Positions 52,986 through 63,112 are shown, numbered from the stretch's first letter. The stretch is DNA of 64,000 bases from Mycobacterium sp. (GCA_018882965.1 VEQY01000015.1:1-64000), one strand, 5' to 3'. The notes: generated from the letters alone by a model not told the origin. Program-made: numbers and translations.

Positions 52986-53122
52986 GCGCCCCGCCCCGCC
53001 GGCGCGGGTTGCCCTACCGCATGCCTCACAGCATGCACTGTAGCGGCAGCCCCCACATGACCCCCCGAGAGCCCTTTTGACCTGCTCTTTTACCGGCTAC
53101 CCGGGTGTGGGACAGTAGCGGG

Positions 53123-54868
53123 ATGCTGCTGGCGTTGCTGCGGAAGTACGTGCGGCCGTACCGGCGCATGGTCGCGGCGGTGATGGCACTGCAGACCGTG
53201 AGCGCGCTGGCATCGTTGTACCTGCCGACCGTCAACGCCTCGATCATCGACGACGGAGTGGCCCGGGGCGACACTGCGCTGATCATCCGACTCGGCCTGG
53301 TCATGCTCGCCGTGACCGCCCTGCAGGGACTCTGCGCGATCGGGGCGGTGTTTTTCGGCTCGCGGACCGGGATGGGTCTGGGCCGTGATCTGCGGGGCGC
53401 GGTCTTCCACCACGTCCTGGGGTTCTCCGAGCCCGAGACCGACCGGTTCTCCGCGCCGTCCCTGCTGACCCGGACCACCAACGACGTCCAGCAGATCCAA
53501 CTGCTGGTGCAGATGACCGCCACCGTCTTGGTCACCGCCCCGATCATGTGCGTCGGCGGCATCGTGATGGCGATTCATGAGAACGCCGGGCTGTCGTGGC
53601 TGCTCCTGATCAGCGTGCCCGTCCTGGCGATCGGCAACTATCTGATCGCATCACGGATGCTTCCGATCTTCCGCAGGATGCAGCGACTCATCGACGGCCT
53701 CAACCGGGTCATGCGCGAACAACTGTCCGGGATCCGGGTGATCCGGGCCTTCACCCGTGAGGCTGCCGAGCGCGACCGGTTCGCCGCCGCCAATTTCGCC
53801 TTGACCGACACCGGACTGGCCGCCGGCCGGGTGCAGGCTCTGCTGGTCCCGGTGACGACGCTGACCATCAATGTCTCGAGCGTCGCGCTGATCTGGTTCG
53901 GCGGCTTGCGCATCGATGCCGGCCAGATGCAGGTCGGCTCGTTGATCGCGTTCCTCTCGTACTTCATGCAGATCCTGATGGCCGTGCTGATGGCCACGCT
54001 GGTCCTGGTGATCCTTCCGCGGGCCTCCATCTGCGCCGAGCGGATCCTGCAGGTGCTCACCACCGCGCCCGCGATCACCAGTGCGTCGTCCCCGCAGCAC
54101 CCGCCGACGGGTGTCCGGGGCGTCGTCACCGTGGATCGCGTGAGTTTCGCCTATCCCGGCGCCACACGTGCGGTGCTGGAGGATGTCTCCTTCAGCGTTC
54201 CGGCCGGCTCGGTGACCGCCATCGTCGGCGGAACGGGATCGGGCAAGTCCACGCTGATTTCACTGCTCTGCCGCCTCCACGACGTCAGCAGCGGATCGGT
54301 TCGCGTCGATGACATCGACGTCCGCGACTACGACCTCGACGAGCTCTGGTCGGCGGTGGGGCTGGTGCCTCAGCGCGCCTATCTGTTCACCGGCACGCTT
54401 GCCGACAATCTTCGGTACGGGAAATCCGACGCGACCGAGGACGAGATGTGGGCCGCTCTTCAGGTCGCCGACGCCGACGGATTCGTCCGCGCCCACCCCG
54501 AGGGCCTCGCGCTGCCGGTGGCGCAGGGCGGCGTCAACTTCTCCGGCGGGCAGCGCCAACGGCTGACGATCGCGCGCGCAGTGGTCCGCCGGCCCGCCAT
54601 CTACGTTTTCGACGATTCCTTCTCCGCTCTGGACGTGCACACCGACGCACGAGTGCGGACAGCACTTCGCGACGTGACCGCGACGGCAACGGTGATCATC
54701 GCCGCGCAACGCATCGCGACCATTCGCGAGGCCGACCAGGTGATCGTCCTCGACGACGGTCGGATAGTCGGAACCGGGACACACGACGAGCTGCTGAGCA
54801 CCTGCCCCACGTTCGCGGAGTTCGCCGAGTCGCAGTCGGTGGCAGCCAGCGTCGGGGAGGCGTCATGA
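53123..54868 (+). CDS. Heterodimeric ABC exporter, degenerate-site half (Rv1273c-like)
   Basis: This 581-residue type IV exporter half has six transmembrane helices (to about residue 310) and a nucleotide-binding domain. Walker A GGTGSGKS is at 369-376 and the signature FSGGQ is canonical. Walker B reads YVFDD with Asp498 in place of the catalytic Glu, and the switch histidine is replaced by Gln529 (AAQRI). These changes mark a degenerate ATP site, normal in heterodimeric exporters. ATG at 53123 matches the M. tuberculosis start MLLALLR. The substrate is unknown. Confidence 0.92.
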   Translation: MLLALLRKYVRPYRRMVAAVMALQTVSALASLYLPTVNASIIDDGVARGDTALIIRLGLVMLAVTALQGLCAIGAVFFGSRTGMGLGRDLRGAVFHHVLGFSEPETDRFSAPSLLTRTTNDVQQIQLLVQMTATVLVTAPIMCVGGIVMAIHENAGLSWLLLISVPVLAIGNYLIASRMLPIFRRMQRLIDGLNRVMREQLSGIRVIRAFTREAAERDRFAAANFALTDTGLAAGRVQALLVPVTTLTINVSSVALIWFGGLRIDAGQMQVGSLIAFLSYFMQILMAVLMATLVLVILPRASICAERILQVLTTAPAITSASSPQHPPTGVRGVVTVDRVSFAYPGATRAVLEDVSFSVPAGSVTAIVGGTGSGKSTLISLLCRLHDVSSGSVRVDDIDVRDYDLDELWSAVGLVPQRAYLFTGTLADNLRYGKSDATEDEMWAALQVADADGFVRAHPEGLALPVAQGGVNFSGGQRQRLTIARAVVRRPAIYVFDDSFSALDVHTDARVRTALRDVTATATVIIAAQRIATIREADQVIVLDDGRIVGTGTHDELLSTCPTFAEFAESQSVAASVGEAS

Positions 54869-56751
54869 CCCCGCCCCGCCAGGTGGCCCTTGCAGCCGAG
54901 CGGACCCGCTCACGTGACTTCACTGCGTCAGCGCTGCGGTTACTCACGTGGCTGGGCCCCCAGCGCGGTTACGCCACCGCGGTCATCGCGCTGTCAGTGG
55001 GCGGCATCGCGCTGTCGGTGATCGGACCTCGCATCCTCGGCCATGCCACCGACCTGTTGTTCAACGGTTTCATCGGCCGACGGCTGCCCGCGGGGATCAC
55101 GAAGGAACAGGCGATCGCCGCTGCCGAGGCGCGCGGAGAAAGCAACTTCGCCCGGATGCTTTCCGCGATGGACGTGATCCCCGGGCGCGGTGTCGACTTC
55201 GCTGCCGTCGGCCGGACACTGCTGCTTGCCCTCGTGCTCTATCTGGTTGCGACCCTGATGATCTGGGCACAGGCCCGATTGCTGAACGTCATCGTCCAGC
55301 GCACAATCGCTCTGCTCCGTTCCGAGGTCGAGAACAAGATCCACCGCCTGCCACTCGCCTATTTCGACTCCCGGCAGCGGGGCGAGCTTCTGAGCCGGCT
55401 CACCAACGACGTCGACAATGTCGCGACGTCGCTCTCGATGACGATAAGTCAGTTGCTGACCGCCATGCTCACCCTCGTCGCGGTTCTGGTGATGATGGTG
55501 GTCATCTCCCCGCTGCTAGCTCTCATCACCGTCGCGACCGTACCGCTGTCGCTGTGGTTGACCGCATCGATCGCGCGCCGATCACGCACGCTCTTCGTCG
55601 CGCAGTGGGCCAACACCGGCCGCCTGAACGCTCACATCGAAGAGACCTACAGCGGCTTTGCGGTGGTGAAGACATTCGGTCACCGCGCTTCGGCCCAGCA
55701 GAGATTCGATGAGCTCAATAGCGAGGTTTACAAGGCCAGTTTCGGGGCGCAGTTCCTCTCCGGCCTGGTCTCGCCGGCGACACTGCTGATCGGCAACCTC
55801 AGCTATGTCGCGGTTGCGGTGATCGGCGGCTACCAGGTCGCGACGGGCCAGGTGACCCTCGGCGGCGTCCAGGCCTTCATCCAGTACGTCCGACAGTTCA
55901 ATCAGCCCCTGACTCAGATCGCGGCGATGTACAACGCGCTGCAGTCCGGAGTCGCCAGTGCCGAGCGGATTTTCGAGTTCCTCGACGAGCCCGAGGAATC
56001 CGATTCGTCAACGGCGGAACTACCGGCCGGCGGCGGTGGCCGGGTTGAGTTTGACAACGTGCGGTTCGGTTATCAGCCCGACCGGACCGTGATCGAGGGC
56101 TTCTCTCTGGTCGCCGAGCCCGGCAGCACGGTCGCGATCGTCGGACCGACCGGTGCCGGCAAGACCACCCTGGTCAATCTGCTGATGCGGTTCTACGACG
56201 TCGATGAGGGCCGGATACTCCTCGACGGCGTCGATATCAGCTCAGTGAGCCGGCACAGCCTGCGCGAGAGGATCGGAATGGTCCTGCAGGACACCTGGCT
56301 GTTCGCCGGCACGATCTTCGAGAACATCGCCTACGGCAGACCCGGCGCGAGCGATGCCGAGGTGCTCGCGGCCGCGCACGCCGCCTACGTCGACCGGTTC
56401 GCGAGCTCGCTACCGGCCGGCCTGGACACTCCCGTCAGCCAGGACGCGGGGATGATCAGCGCCGGAGAACGTCAGCTGATCACCATCGCCCGCGCCTTCC
56501 TGTCCCAGCCTCAGTTGCTGATCCTGGACGAAGCGACAAGTTCGGTGGACAGTCGCACGGAAATGCTGATTGCCCAGTCGCTGGCCGAATTACGCCGCGG
56601 TCGAACGAGTTTCGTTGTCGCCCATCGCCTGTCCACGATCCAGAATGCGGATGTGATCGTTGTTCTCGACCAGGGCCGACTGGTTGAAAGCGGCAGCCGG
56701 GCCGATCTGCTGGCCCGCCGGGGGGCTTACTGGCGGATGACGCGGGCCTGA
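54865..56751 (+). CDS. Heterodimeric ABC exporter, consensus-site half (Rv1272c-like)
   Basis: This 628-residue partner has six transmembrane helices with an inserted loop after helix 1 (about residues 70-115) and a nucleotide-binding domain with GPTGAGKTT, Walker [12 protein letters not shown] (Glu556) and switch His587. Its signature is non-canonical: ISAGE (531-535) instead of LSGGQ. Paired with the other half this leaves one complete site (its Walker A/B with the partner's FSGGQ) and one degenerate site. ATG overlaps the first gene by 4 bp, so equimolar synthesis is likely. Drug or lipid export is possible. Confidence 0.93.
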   Translation: MTPPRQVALAAERTRSRDFTASALRLLTWLGPQRGYATAVIALSVGGIALSVIGPRILGHATDLLFNGFIGRRLPAGITKEQAIAAAEARGESNFARMLSAMDVIPGRGVDFAAVGRTLLLALVLYLVATLMIWAQARLLNVIVQRTIALLRSEVENKIHRLPLAYFDSRQRGELLSRLTNDVDNVATSLSMTISQLLTAMLTLVAVLVMMVVISPLLALITVATVPLSLWLTASIARRSRTLFVAQWANTGRLNAHIEETYSGFAVVKTFGHRASAQQRFDELNSEVYKASFGAQFLSGLVSPATLLIGNLSYVAVAVIGGYQVATGQVTLGGVQAFIQYVRQFNQPLTQIAAMYNALQSGVASAERIFEFLDEPEESDSSTAELPAGGGGRVEFDNVRFGYQPDRTVIEGFSLVAEPGSTVAIVGPTGAGKTTLVNLLMRFYDVDEGRILLDGVDISSVSRHSLRERIGMVLQDTWLFAGTIFENIAYGRPGASDAEVLAAAHAAYVDRFASSLPAGLDTPVSQDAGMISAGERQLITIARAFLSQPQLLILDEATSSVDSRTEMLIAQSLAELRRGRTSFVVAHRLSTIQNADVIVVLDQGRLVESGSRADLLARRGAYWRMTRA

Positions 56752-56753
56752 AC

Positions 56754-57302
56754 TCAGCGAGGCGGGTCAGCCGCCGGCCCTTTGGCGCGAAGGTCGTCGA
56801 CCTCGGCCATCGCTTCACGCAGCTTGGACAACCAGTCCTCGGCGTGCTGACCAACCAGTCGCACCGACCAGGCCAACGCGTCCGAGCGCGACCGGGCCAC
56901 TCCGGCCTCGACCAGGGTGTCGAGCACCCGGCGTTCGGGCTGTTTGAGTCGCGTCATCACCGGGACCGCGATGTGGGTGAACAGGGTGCGCTGGCCCGCC
57001 GACTGATCCCCCCCGCCGATCTCGACGCCCCAGGAGACTTTGCGGCCGTACTTCTGCTGCGCCTCGTCGGCGATACGCATCCGCTCGGCGCGGGTCTCCT
57101 CCCGGAACCGAGCCGCCCGGCCGGCCGCGCGAGCCTCGGTGTCCTCGGCTGCGGCGGGAAGTCGGCCGATGACGGTGATCTCTTCGCGATCGACCGTCAC
57201 CGCGGGATCCCCGGTGAACCAGGCATCGGGGACCCGGCCGGCGAACCAGTCGGCCGCGTCGCCGGCGTCGGGCTGTCCTGACTGCTGCCAGTGCGGTGTC
57301 AT
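56754..57302 (-). CDS. Conserved protein of unknown function
   Basis: This 182-residue hydrophilic protein has an N-terminal DWFAGRVPDAWFTGDPAVTVDREEITVIGRLP segment in reduced form, a central Arg/Ala/Glu-rich helix (TEARAAGRAARFREETRAER) and a C-terminal helical domain with RRVLDTLVEAGVARSRSDALAWSVRLV-type sequence that resembles a ribbon-helix-helix or similar DNA-binding fold. I do not recognise the family with certainty. ATG at 57302 lies in two near-identical 8-bp direct repeats that also contain a plausible -10, suggesting a leaderless mRNA. It ends 3 bp after the exporter stop (convergent). Confidence 0.75.
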   Translation of the reverse strand: MTPHWQQSGQPDAGDAADWFAGRVPDAWFTGDPAVTVDREEITVIGRLPAAAEDTEARAAGRAARFREETRAERMRIADEAQQKYGRKVSWGVEIGGGDQSAGQRTLFTHIAVPVMTRLKQPERRVLDTLVEAGVARSRSDALAWSVRLVGQHAEDWLSKLREAMAEVDDLRAKGPAADPPR

Positions 57303-57317
57303 GATTACATCATTACA
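57302..57317. promoter_or_regulatory. 8-bp direct repeats overlapping the start of the 56754-57302 gene
   Basis: TGATTACA (57302-57309) and TCATTACA (57310-57317) are adjacent direct repeats with one mismatch. On the minus strand they contain TAATGA at the -10 distance for transcription starting at the ATG. Repeats over a start site can be autoregulator sites. This is a prediction only. Confidence 0.5.
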
Positions 57318-57421
57318 CCATTGCGGACCGGGGCAACGCGTTTCACCCACAGCGAACGGGCCCGCAGTGAACCAGCCCTGTCCGCACCAGTCCTGTCCGC
57401 CGAAAACGGATAATGGCGTGC

Positions 57422-57625
57422 ATGGCAGGTAAAGAGCTCGATCCCCAGCGTGCCCGCGCGGCCCGCGACGTCGTCCGCCAGCACCCGGCGATGACGTTGT
57501 TCGCCCTCTCCCCGGTGCTGCTCGCGGCCGGGGCTCTGTGGTGGTTCGTCGGCGCCGGCTGGGCGATACTGCTGCTGGTCGGCACCGCGATCGTCGCGGG
57601 CGCGGCCGTGTTGCGCCCGCGCTGA
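57422..57625 (+). CDS. Small membrane protein, two transmembrane helices
   Basis: This 67-residue protein has a charged N-terminus (MAGKELDPQRARAARDVVRQ) followed by two hydrophobic helices (about residues 25-42 and 45-62). ATG at 57422 is preferred over 57413: a -10 box GATAAT at 57409-57414 overlaps the earlier ATG and places the transcription start at 57422, a leaderless mRNA. The function is unknown. It is convergent with the adenylyl cyclase gene, 9 bp apart. Confidence 0.7.
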   Translation: MAGKELDPQRARAARDVVRQHPAMTLFALSPVLLAAGALWWFVGAGWAILLLVGTAIVAGAAVLRPR

Positions 57626-57634
57626 GCTGCCGGT

Positions 57635-58771
57635 TCAGCTTTCGCCCGCGGGTTCCCCCCCGTCGCCGGCCCGGCGAGCCCGGTAGACCCTGACCTCGCT
57701 GCTGATGTTCTTGAGGCGCTTGGCGCCCGCGAACGACCACCGGAAGCGCGGGTCGTCACCGATCTGCACGCGGGCCCGCTCCGAGACCAGCACCGCGCCC
57801 GGTCGGGCCGCCGCGGTCAGCCTGCTGGCCAGATTCACCGGACGGCCGAACCAGTCGCCGGCACGGCTCACCGCCGACCCGAAGGCAAGGCCCGCCCGCA
57901 GCCGCGGCAGCGTCGCATCCGACGCCGCCGCGTCGAGGAGGTCGATCAGCGCCTCTAGCAGCGCCCCGGTGTCCGCTGACACGAACATCACCGCATCGCC
58001 GATGGTCTTGATGAAACGCACCGGCGGCGCCGCGACCTCATGGGACAACTCCGCGAGCCGATTCGCCAGCTGTTCGAGTTGCTCCGGGGGCAACTCCTCC
58101 CCCAGTGCGGTGAATCCGACGAGATCGGCGAACGCCGCGCCGATCGGCTTGGCCTCCGGACGGGGTTCACCCGCCGCGCGTTCGCCGGCGTTGACCGCCT
58201 CGGTCTCCAGCGTGCGCCGCAGTTGGAGGAGCAGCAGATCGTTGATCATCGGACCCAGCAGCGGGACCGCGGCACTCACCAGGGCGTGGGTGGCTTTGGC
58301 GAGGTCGAGTTCGCTGGCACCCGGTTGCAGTACCGCAGACAGAGCGGCGACGTTCATCACCTCGCAGGCGTTGGCCAGACCGTGCGCCAACACCCGCACG
58401 ATGTTGAGCATCAGATCAGGGTCGATACCGATACCCAGGAACCGCTTGATGTGCTCGGCGGTGTCGGCGTCGTTGCGCATGAAGATCTCCGCATCCGGGT
58501 CGTTCACCGCGGGAAGCCCGGCGGCGCGCTGAAAGCGGATCAACTGGTCCAGGTCGAGCCCGGTTCGCTCACTGATCTCCCGGACCGAGGTGACCTGACC
58601 GTCATCGCCGAGCGCCCGCCGCGCCGGCAGCAGCATCGGGGAGAACGACGACCGGATTTCCTGCGGTTCGAAGCCCTGCTCGAGCAGCCAGGCGACCAGC
58701 TCGGCCCGCTCGGCGCGGGATTCCCCGGTCAACCCGTCGAGCAGACCGGCGGACTCGATCTCCGAGGTCAC
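57635..58771 (-). CDS. Class III adenylyl cyclase, Rv1264-like
   Basis: This 378-residue soluble cyclase has an N-terminal autoinhibitory helical domain (to about residue 190) and a C-terminal cyclase homology domain. Catalytic residues can be placed: metal Asp216 (AFADLVGF) and Asp259, substrate Lys255 (FIKTIGDAVM), Asp306, Asn313 and Arg317 (PVNLASR). All match M. tuberculosis Rv1264, whose activity is switched on by acid pH. GTG at 58771 overlaps the amidase stop by 4 bp. It makes cAMP. Confidence 0.93.
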   Translation of the reverse strand: MTSEIESAGLLDGLTGESRAERAELVAWLLEQGFEPQEIRSSFSPMLLPARRALGDDGQVTSVREISERTGLDLDQLIRFQRAAGLPAVNDPDAEIFMRNDADTAEHIKRFLGIGIDPDLMLNIVRVLAHGLANACEVMNVAALSAVLQPGASELDLAKATHALVSAAVPLLGPMINDLLLLQLRRTLETEAVNAGERAAGEPRPEAKPIGAAFADLVGFTALGEELPPEQLEQLANRLAELSHEVAAPPVRFIKTIGDAVMFVSADTGALLEALIDLLDAAASDATLPRLRAGLAFGSAVSRAGDWFGRPVNLASRLTAAARPGAVLVSERARVQIGDDPRFRWSFAGAKRLKNISSEVRVYRARRAGDGGEPAGES

Positions 58772-60159
58772 GACACTGCCGGCCGCCGACCAGCCCACGG
58801 GCGCGCCGACTCGATCTGGTAGCTCAGCGAGAGCAGCGTGGCCTCGTCGGACGGGCGGCCGACGAGTTGCAGGGACACCGGCAGGCTCTCACCCTCCAGG
58901 AACCACGGCACCACCGCAGCCGGCTGACCCGTCGCGTTGGCAATGGCGTTGAACGGCACGCGCGCCGCGACGGAAGCCAGGGTGCTCAATCCGCCGCGGT
59001 TCTGGTACTGCCCGACCCGCGAGGGCCCGGTAGCGGTGGCCGGAGTGATCAGCACATCGACGTCGTCGAACACCGACTGCACCCGAGCCGCCAGGGTCGC
59101 CTCAGCGGCCCGGATCCGGGCGATCTGCCGCTCGGAAATAAGGCTGCCCAGCCGCGCGATCGCCCGGGTGCGCGACTCCAGACGCTCGGGATGCGGCAGC
59201 TTCTGCATCTCGGTGTTGACCCCGTGCCACATGCGGGGCAGCACATGTCCGTAGATGGTCCAGGGCGGATAGTCCGGATCGCGCCAGGACACATCGTGAC
59301 CGAGGTCTCGCAGCAACACCTCCAGCCGGTCGAGGGCACGCTGCTGGGGCTGACCCACCCGCGCCACCATCAGTGGCGGGAGTTTGGCACTCAGCGCGAT
59401 GCGCAACCGGCCCGGCTCGCGCTTAGCCGCTTTCACGAACCCGCCACGGGGCGCCTTGGCGGTGTTGGTCACGTCGAGGAACAGCGCGGCATCCTCGACC
59501 GTGCGACTCAGCGGGCCGTAAACGCTCAAACCGCACCAGGTATCCGACTGCGGATCCAGCGACACCCGATCGCGTTGGGGCTTCAGCCCGAAGATCCCAC
59601 ACCAGGCGGCGGGGATGCGGATGGATCCCGCGCCGTCGGAGCCCAGCGCCAGCGGCGCAAGTCCCGCCGACACCGCCGCACCGCTGCCCCCGCTGCTTCC
59701 ACCGGGGGTGTAGGCGAGATCCCACGGATTGCGGGTGGCGCCGAACGCCGCCGTCTCGGTGAACGACCACAGCATCATCTCCGGGACCGCGGTCTTGCCG
59801 AGGATCACCGCGCCCGCCTCACGCAGCCGGCGGACCACCTCGGCGTCGGCAGTCGCGGCCTGGTCGTAGGCACTGCTGCCGTAGGTGGTGAATTCCCCGG
59901 CGACGTCGGCGTCGTCCTTGATCGCGACGGGCACACCCAGAAGCGGCAACCGCTCACCGGCGTCCAGTCGGGCCTGGGCGGCCTGTGCTTCCCGGCGCGC
60001 GCTGTCGGCCATCACGACGCGGTAGCTTCGGATCTCCCGGTCCACCCGGGAGATCCGCTCGAGGTACAACTCCACCAGGGCGGGGGCGGTGATGGAGCCC
60101 GCAACCAACAGGCGGGCCTGCTCGGCGGCGCCGGCGAAGGCGAGGTCGGTGGCGTCCAC
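58768..60159 (-). CDS. amiB2: Amidase, AmiB2-like
   Basis: This 463-residue amidase-signature enzyme hydrolyses C-N amide bonds. The Ser-cisSer-Lys triad is visible: Lys in PVAIKDDADV (about residue 81), cis-Ser in the GGSSGGSGAAV block (about 157-167) and nucleophile Ser in GSDGAGSIRIPA (about 173-184). GTG at 60159 matches the family start VDATDLAFAG. The substrate is unknown. Co-transcribed with the adenylyl cyclase, as in M. tuberculosis Rv1263-Rv1264. Confidence 0.92.
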   Translation of the reverse strand: MDATDLAFAGAAEQARLLVAGSITAPALVELYLERISRVDREIRSYRVVMADSARREAQAAQARLDAGERLPLLGVPVAIKDDADVAGEFTTYGSSAYDQAATADAEVVRRLREAGAVILGKTAVPEMMLWSFTETAAFGATRNPWDLAYTPGGSSGGSGAAVSAGLAPLALGSDGAGSIRIPAAWCGIFGLKPQRDRVSLDPQSDTWCGLSVYGPLSRTVEDAALFLDVTNTAKAPRGGFVKAAKREPGRLRIALSAKLPPLMVARVGQPQQRALDRLEVLLRDLGHDVSWRDPDYPPWTIYGHVLPRMWHGVNTEMQKLPHPERLESRTRAIARLGSLISERQIARIRAAEATLAARVQSVFDDVDVLITPATATGPSRVGQYQNRGGLSTLASVAARVPFNAIANATGQPAAVVPWFLEGESLPVSLQLVGRPSDEATLLSLSYQIESARPWAGRRPAVS

Positions 60160-60191
60160 TCTGCGCAGCGTAGCGGCTATAGGGTGACCGG

Positions 60192-60614
60192 GTGGCATGT
60201 GTGTTCTGCGACATCGTCGCCGGGGTCGCTCCGGCCATCCGCGTCTTCGAGGACGCGGAGTTTCTGGCCATCCTCGACATCCGGCCTTTCACTCGCGGAC
60301 ATACGTTGGTCATCCCCAAGCGTCACACCGTCGACCTGAACGACACCCCCGCGCAGACACTGGCCGGCATGATCGCGGTCGGACAGCGGATCGCTCAGGC
60401 CACCCGCGTCTCGGGACTCTCGGCAACGGGCAACAACGTGGCGATCAACGACGGCAAGTCGGCCATGCAGTCGGTGTTCCACATCCACCTCCACGTCATC
60501 CCGCGTCGCGACGGCGACAAGGTGTCCTTCGTCACGGGCATGCTGCTGCGCCGCGACCCCGACCGCGAGGCCACCGGCCGCCTTCTCCGCGACGCGCTGG
60601 CGGCGCTGCCATGA
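60192..60614 (+). CDS. HIT-family hydrolase
   Basis: This 140-residue protein has the histidine-triad motif HIHLHV with catalytic His99, the N-terminal CVFCDIVAG and the IRPFTRGHTLVIPKRH strand. HIT proteins split nucleoside-5'-phosphoramidates or diadenosine polyphosphates. GTG at 60192 starts at the usual position; the two Cys (3 and 6) resemble the zinc-binding start of HinT-like proteins. It overlaps the Ddn-like gene by 4 bp. Confidence 0.93.
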   Translation: MACVFCDIVAGVAPAIRVFEDAEFLAILDIRPFTRGHTLVIPKRHTVDLNDTPAQTLAGMIAVGQRIAQATRVSGLSATGNNVAINDGKSAMQSVFHIHLHVIPRRDGDKVSFVTGMLLRRDPDREATGRLLRDALAALP

Positions 60615-61063
60615 CCTCGGTGGGTGAGTGGGCGCTGGGCACCTTCGTGCGCGTCCATGACGCGGTCTACCAGCGTTCCCGCGGCTGGATCGGTCACCGC
60701 ATCCCGGGAGCGCCCAACAGCCTGCTGCTGCACACGACCGGGGCGAAAACCGGCTTACCACGCACCAATTCGCTGTCCTACGCCCGCGATGCGCAGGACT
60801 ACCTGGTGGTCGCCTCCAATGGCGGCGACCGACGCGCACCCGGCTGGTATCACAATCTCAAAGCCGAACCGAGCGTCGAGATCAACGTCGGTCCCCGGCG
60901 GTTTCCGGCGATCGCACAGGCTGTGCTGCCCGACGATCCCGACTACGCGCGGCTGTGGCACATCGTGAACGCGAACAATTCCGACCGGTACAACGGCTAT
61001 CAGGCGCGCACGACGCGACCGATCCCGGTGATCAGACTGCGGCCAGCTTCTTCGCCTCGCTGA
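60611..61063 (+). CDS. Deazaflavin (F420)-dependent nitroreductase-family protein, Ddn-like
   Basis: This 150-residue split-barrel protein has the typical Ddn pattern: [20 protein letters not shown] (about residues 39-58), [20 protein letters not shown] (about 66-85). Family members bind F420 and reduce quinones or activate nitroimidazoles such as pretomanid. Rv1261c occupies this place in M. tuberculosis. The stop overlaps the convergent UDG gene by 32 bp. Confidence 0.9.
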   Translation: MTSVGEWALGTFVRVHDAVYQRSRGWIGHRIPGAPNSLLLHTTGAKTGLPRTNSLSYARDAQDYLVVASNGGDRRAPGWYHNLKAEPSVEINVGPRRFPAIAQAVLPDDPDYARLWHIVNANNSDRYNGYQARTTRPIPVIRLRPASSPR

Positions 61064-61847
61064 AGACTGCATCGAGCATCTCGGGGGTGAGCCGTCCGGT
61101 GAACATGTTCTGCTGGCTGGGGTGGTAGCAACCGAGCAACACCACCCCGGAGGCGAATTCGGTGACCACTCCGTGCCCGAACGCCGTTCTCCCCGGGGAT
61201 GATTGCCCGCCCAGCAACCGCTGGGCTGCCTGCCAGGCGAATCCGCCGAGGGCGATGACCACCCGGACGTGGGCAGCGACCAACTTCCACTCCGCTTCCA
61301 GCCACGGCTCGCATGCGTTGCGCTCAGCAGGTGTCGGCGCGTTCGCCGGTGGTGCGCAGCGCACGGCGGCCGCGATACGGATCCCGTTGGCGCGCAGGCC
61401 ATCCGCAGCGTCCACACTGACGGGCTGATTCACCAGACCTGCCCGGTGCAGAGCCGCGAAGAGCTGGTCACCAGACCGATCACCGGTAAAGACCCGGCCG
61501 GTGCGATTGGCGCCGTGTGCGGCGGGGGCCAATCCGAGCAGCAGGATGCGCGGTCGGGCCGAGCCCCATCCGGGCACCGGGCGCCCCCAGTAGGGCTCTC
61601 CGGCGTAGGCGCGGCGCTTGGTGACCGCAACGTCTTCACGCCAGGAGACCAGCCGCGGGCAGGCCCGGCAGACACTCACCTCGGCATCGAGACTGACCAG
61701 TCCATCGGCGGCGGCCGCCAATGCCGCGACCTGCTCGGCATCCCGGGCGACCGAAGTCGACGGCGTCGCGGGGTCGCCCGGCCATCCGCTCCCGGGCGGG
61801 ACGGGAGAACCGAAGGCCTCGCCGGTGCGCGGGTGAGGCAGGGACAC
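61032..61847 (-). CDS. udgB: Family 5 uracil-DNA glycosylase (UdgB, Rv1259-like)
   Basis: This 271-residue base-excision enzyme removes uracil and deaminated bases from DNA. The 4Fe-4S cysteines are Cys60 and Cys63 (CRACPR), Cys164 and Cys179. Motif A is [14 protein letters not shown] (residues 105-118), with an Ala where active UDGs of other families have Asp, and motif B is [12 protein letters not shown] near residue 240. Convergent with the Ddn-like gene and divergent from the Tap-like pump. Confidence 0.92.
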   Translation of the reverse strand: MSLPHPRTGEAFGSPVPPGSGWPGDPATPSTSVARDAEQVAALAAAADGLVSLDAEVSVCRACPRLVSWREDVAVTKRRAYAGEPYWGRPVPGWGSARPRILLLGLAPAAHGANRTGRVFTGDRSGDQLFAALHRAGLVNQPVSVDAADGLRANGIRIAAAVRCAPPANAPTPAERNACEPWLEAEWKLVAAHVRVVIALGGFAWQAAQRLLGGQSSPGRTAFGHGVVTEFASGVVLLGCYHPSQQNMFTGRLTPEMLDAVFSEAKKLAAV

Positions 61848-61858
61848 AGCGCGAATCT

Positions 61859-63085
61859 ATGCTGCCCGTGGTGACGACTTCCCGCGGGCCCGCGCTGCTG
61901 ATCCTCACGTCGGCGTTCCTGGCGGCCGTGGGAAACGGCATCTCCATCGTGGCTTTCCCCTGGCTGGTGCTCCAGCGCAGCGGCAGCGCGGTGGACGCCT
62001 CGATCGTCGCGGGTGCGGCCACCCTGCCCCTGCTGTTCGCCACGCTGCTTTCCGGAACGGCGGTGGATTTCCTGGGCCGCCGCCAGATCGCCATGCTCGC
62101 CGACGCGATGTCGGCAGTGTCGGTCGCAGCGATTCCGGTGTTGGCACTGACCGCCGGGGTCGACGTCATCAACACCGCGGTACTGGCCGCACTAGCCGCA
62201 CTCGGCGCTTTCTTCGACCCGGCCGGTATGACGGCGCGACTGTCGATGCTCCCCGAGGCCGCCGAGCGCGCGGACTGGACTCTCGACCACATCAACAGCG
62301 TCTACGAGGCGTCGTTCAACCTCGGCTACATCACCGGCCCCGGCATCGGCGGCCTGCTGATCGCCACCCTGGGCGGGGTCAACACGATGTGGGTGACCGC
62401 CGCCGCGTTCGGGGTCTCGATCGTGGCGATGGCGATCCTGAGGTTGGCCGGCGCCGACCGTCCCGACCCCGAGCAGCGACCCGAGGGCGTGGTCTCCGGT
62501 CTCGTCGAGGGCCTGCGATTCGTGTGGCACAACCGGGTGCTGCGCACGCTGGGCCTGATCGACCTCGCCGCGACGGGGCTGTATCTGCCGATGGAGGGGG
62601 TGTTGTTTCCGAAGTACTTCACCGACCGCAACGAGCCTGCTCAGCTCGGCTGGGTGCTGATGGCGCTGTCCCTGGGTGGGTTGCTCGGCGCGCTGAGTTG
62701 GACGGTGCTGTCCCGTATCGCCAGCAAGAGGGCGACGGTGCTCACCGCGGTCCTGACCTACGGCGCAGCGGCGGTCGCCATCGCCTTCCTGCCGCCGCTG
62801 CCGGTGATCCTGGCGCTGGTTGCCGTCGTCGGCCTGGTCTACGGGCCGATCGGTCCGATCTACAACTCGGTGATGCAAACGCGAACGCCCGCTCACTTGC
62901 GCGGCCGGGTGGTCGGGGTGATGACCTCGATGGCCTACGCCGCCGGCCCGGTCGGCTTCACCCTGGCAGGCCCGTTGGTCGACACCTTCGGGCTGCAGGT
63001 GGCATTCCTGGCGCTGGCGGTACCGATCCTGGTCATCGCGCTGGCCTGCCCGTGGATCCCGGCGCTGCGCGAGCTCGACCGGTGA
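61859..63085 (+). CDS. tap: Multidrug efflux transporter, Tap (Rv1258c)-like
   Basis: This 408-residue MFS pump has about twelve helices, FPWLVLQRSGSAVDASIVAG (about residues 33-52), GTAVDFLGRRQIAMLADAMS, the MEGVLFPKYFTDR loop and LRGRVVGVMTSMAYAAGP near the C-terminus, closely following the M. tuberculosis Tap pattern (tetracycline, aminoglycoside efflux). Start is uncertain: ATG 61859, or GTG 61868/61871 if the TATGCT here is a -10. Tap is WhiB7-controlled in M. tuberculosis, but I see no AT-rich WhiB7-type element upstream. Confidence 0.9.
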   Translation: MLPVVTTSRGPALLILTSAFLAAVGNGISIVAFPWLVLQRSGSAVDASIVAGAATLPLLFATLLSGTAVDFLGRRQIAMLADAMSAVSVAAIPVLALTAGVDVINTAVLAALAALGAFFDPAGMTARLSMLPEAAERADWTLDHINSVYEASFNLGYITGPGIGGLLIATLGGVNTMWVTAAAFGVSIVAMAILRLAGADRPDPEQRPEGVVSGLVEGLRFVWHNRVLRTLGLIDLAATGLYLPMEGVLFPKYFTDRNEPAQLGWVLMALSLGGLLGALSWTVLSRIASKRATVLTAVLTYGAAAVAIAFLPPLPVILALVAVVGLVYGPIGPIYNSVMQTRTPAHLRGRVVGVMTSMAYAAGPVGFTLAGPLVDTFGLQVAFLALAVPILVIALACPWIPALRELDR

Positions 63086-63099
63086 TCACACCGCACTCC

Positions 63100-63105
63100 T
63101 AGTAT
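63100..63105 (+). promoter_or_regulatory. -10 box TAGTAT for the FAD-linked oxidase gene
   Basis: TAGTAT lies 7 nt before the ATG at 63113, the spacing of a leaderless mycobacterial mRNA. No clear -35 can be read. Confidence 0.5.
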
Positions 63106-63112
63106 TGACGCC

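Noticed and set aside
53026..53562. 178-codon minus-strand frame antisense to the ABC exporter
   Set aside because: Composition and full overlap mark it as a shadow; the exporter reading has all ABC motifs.
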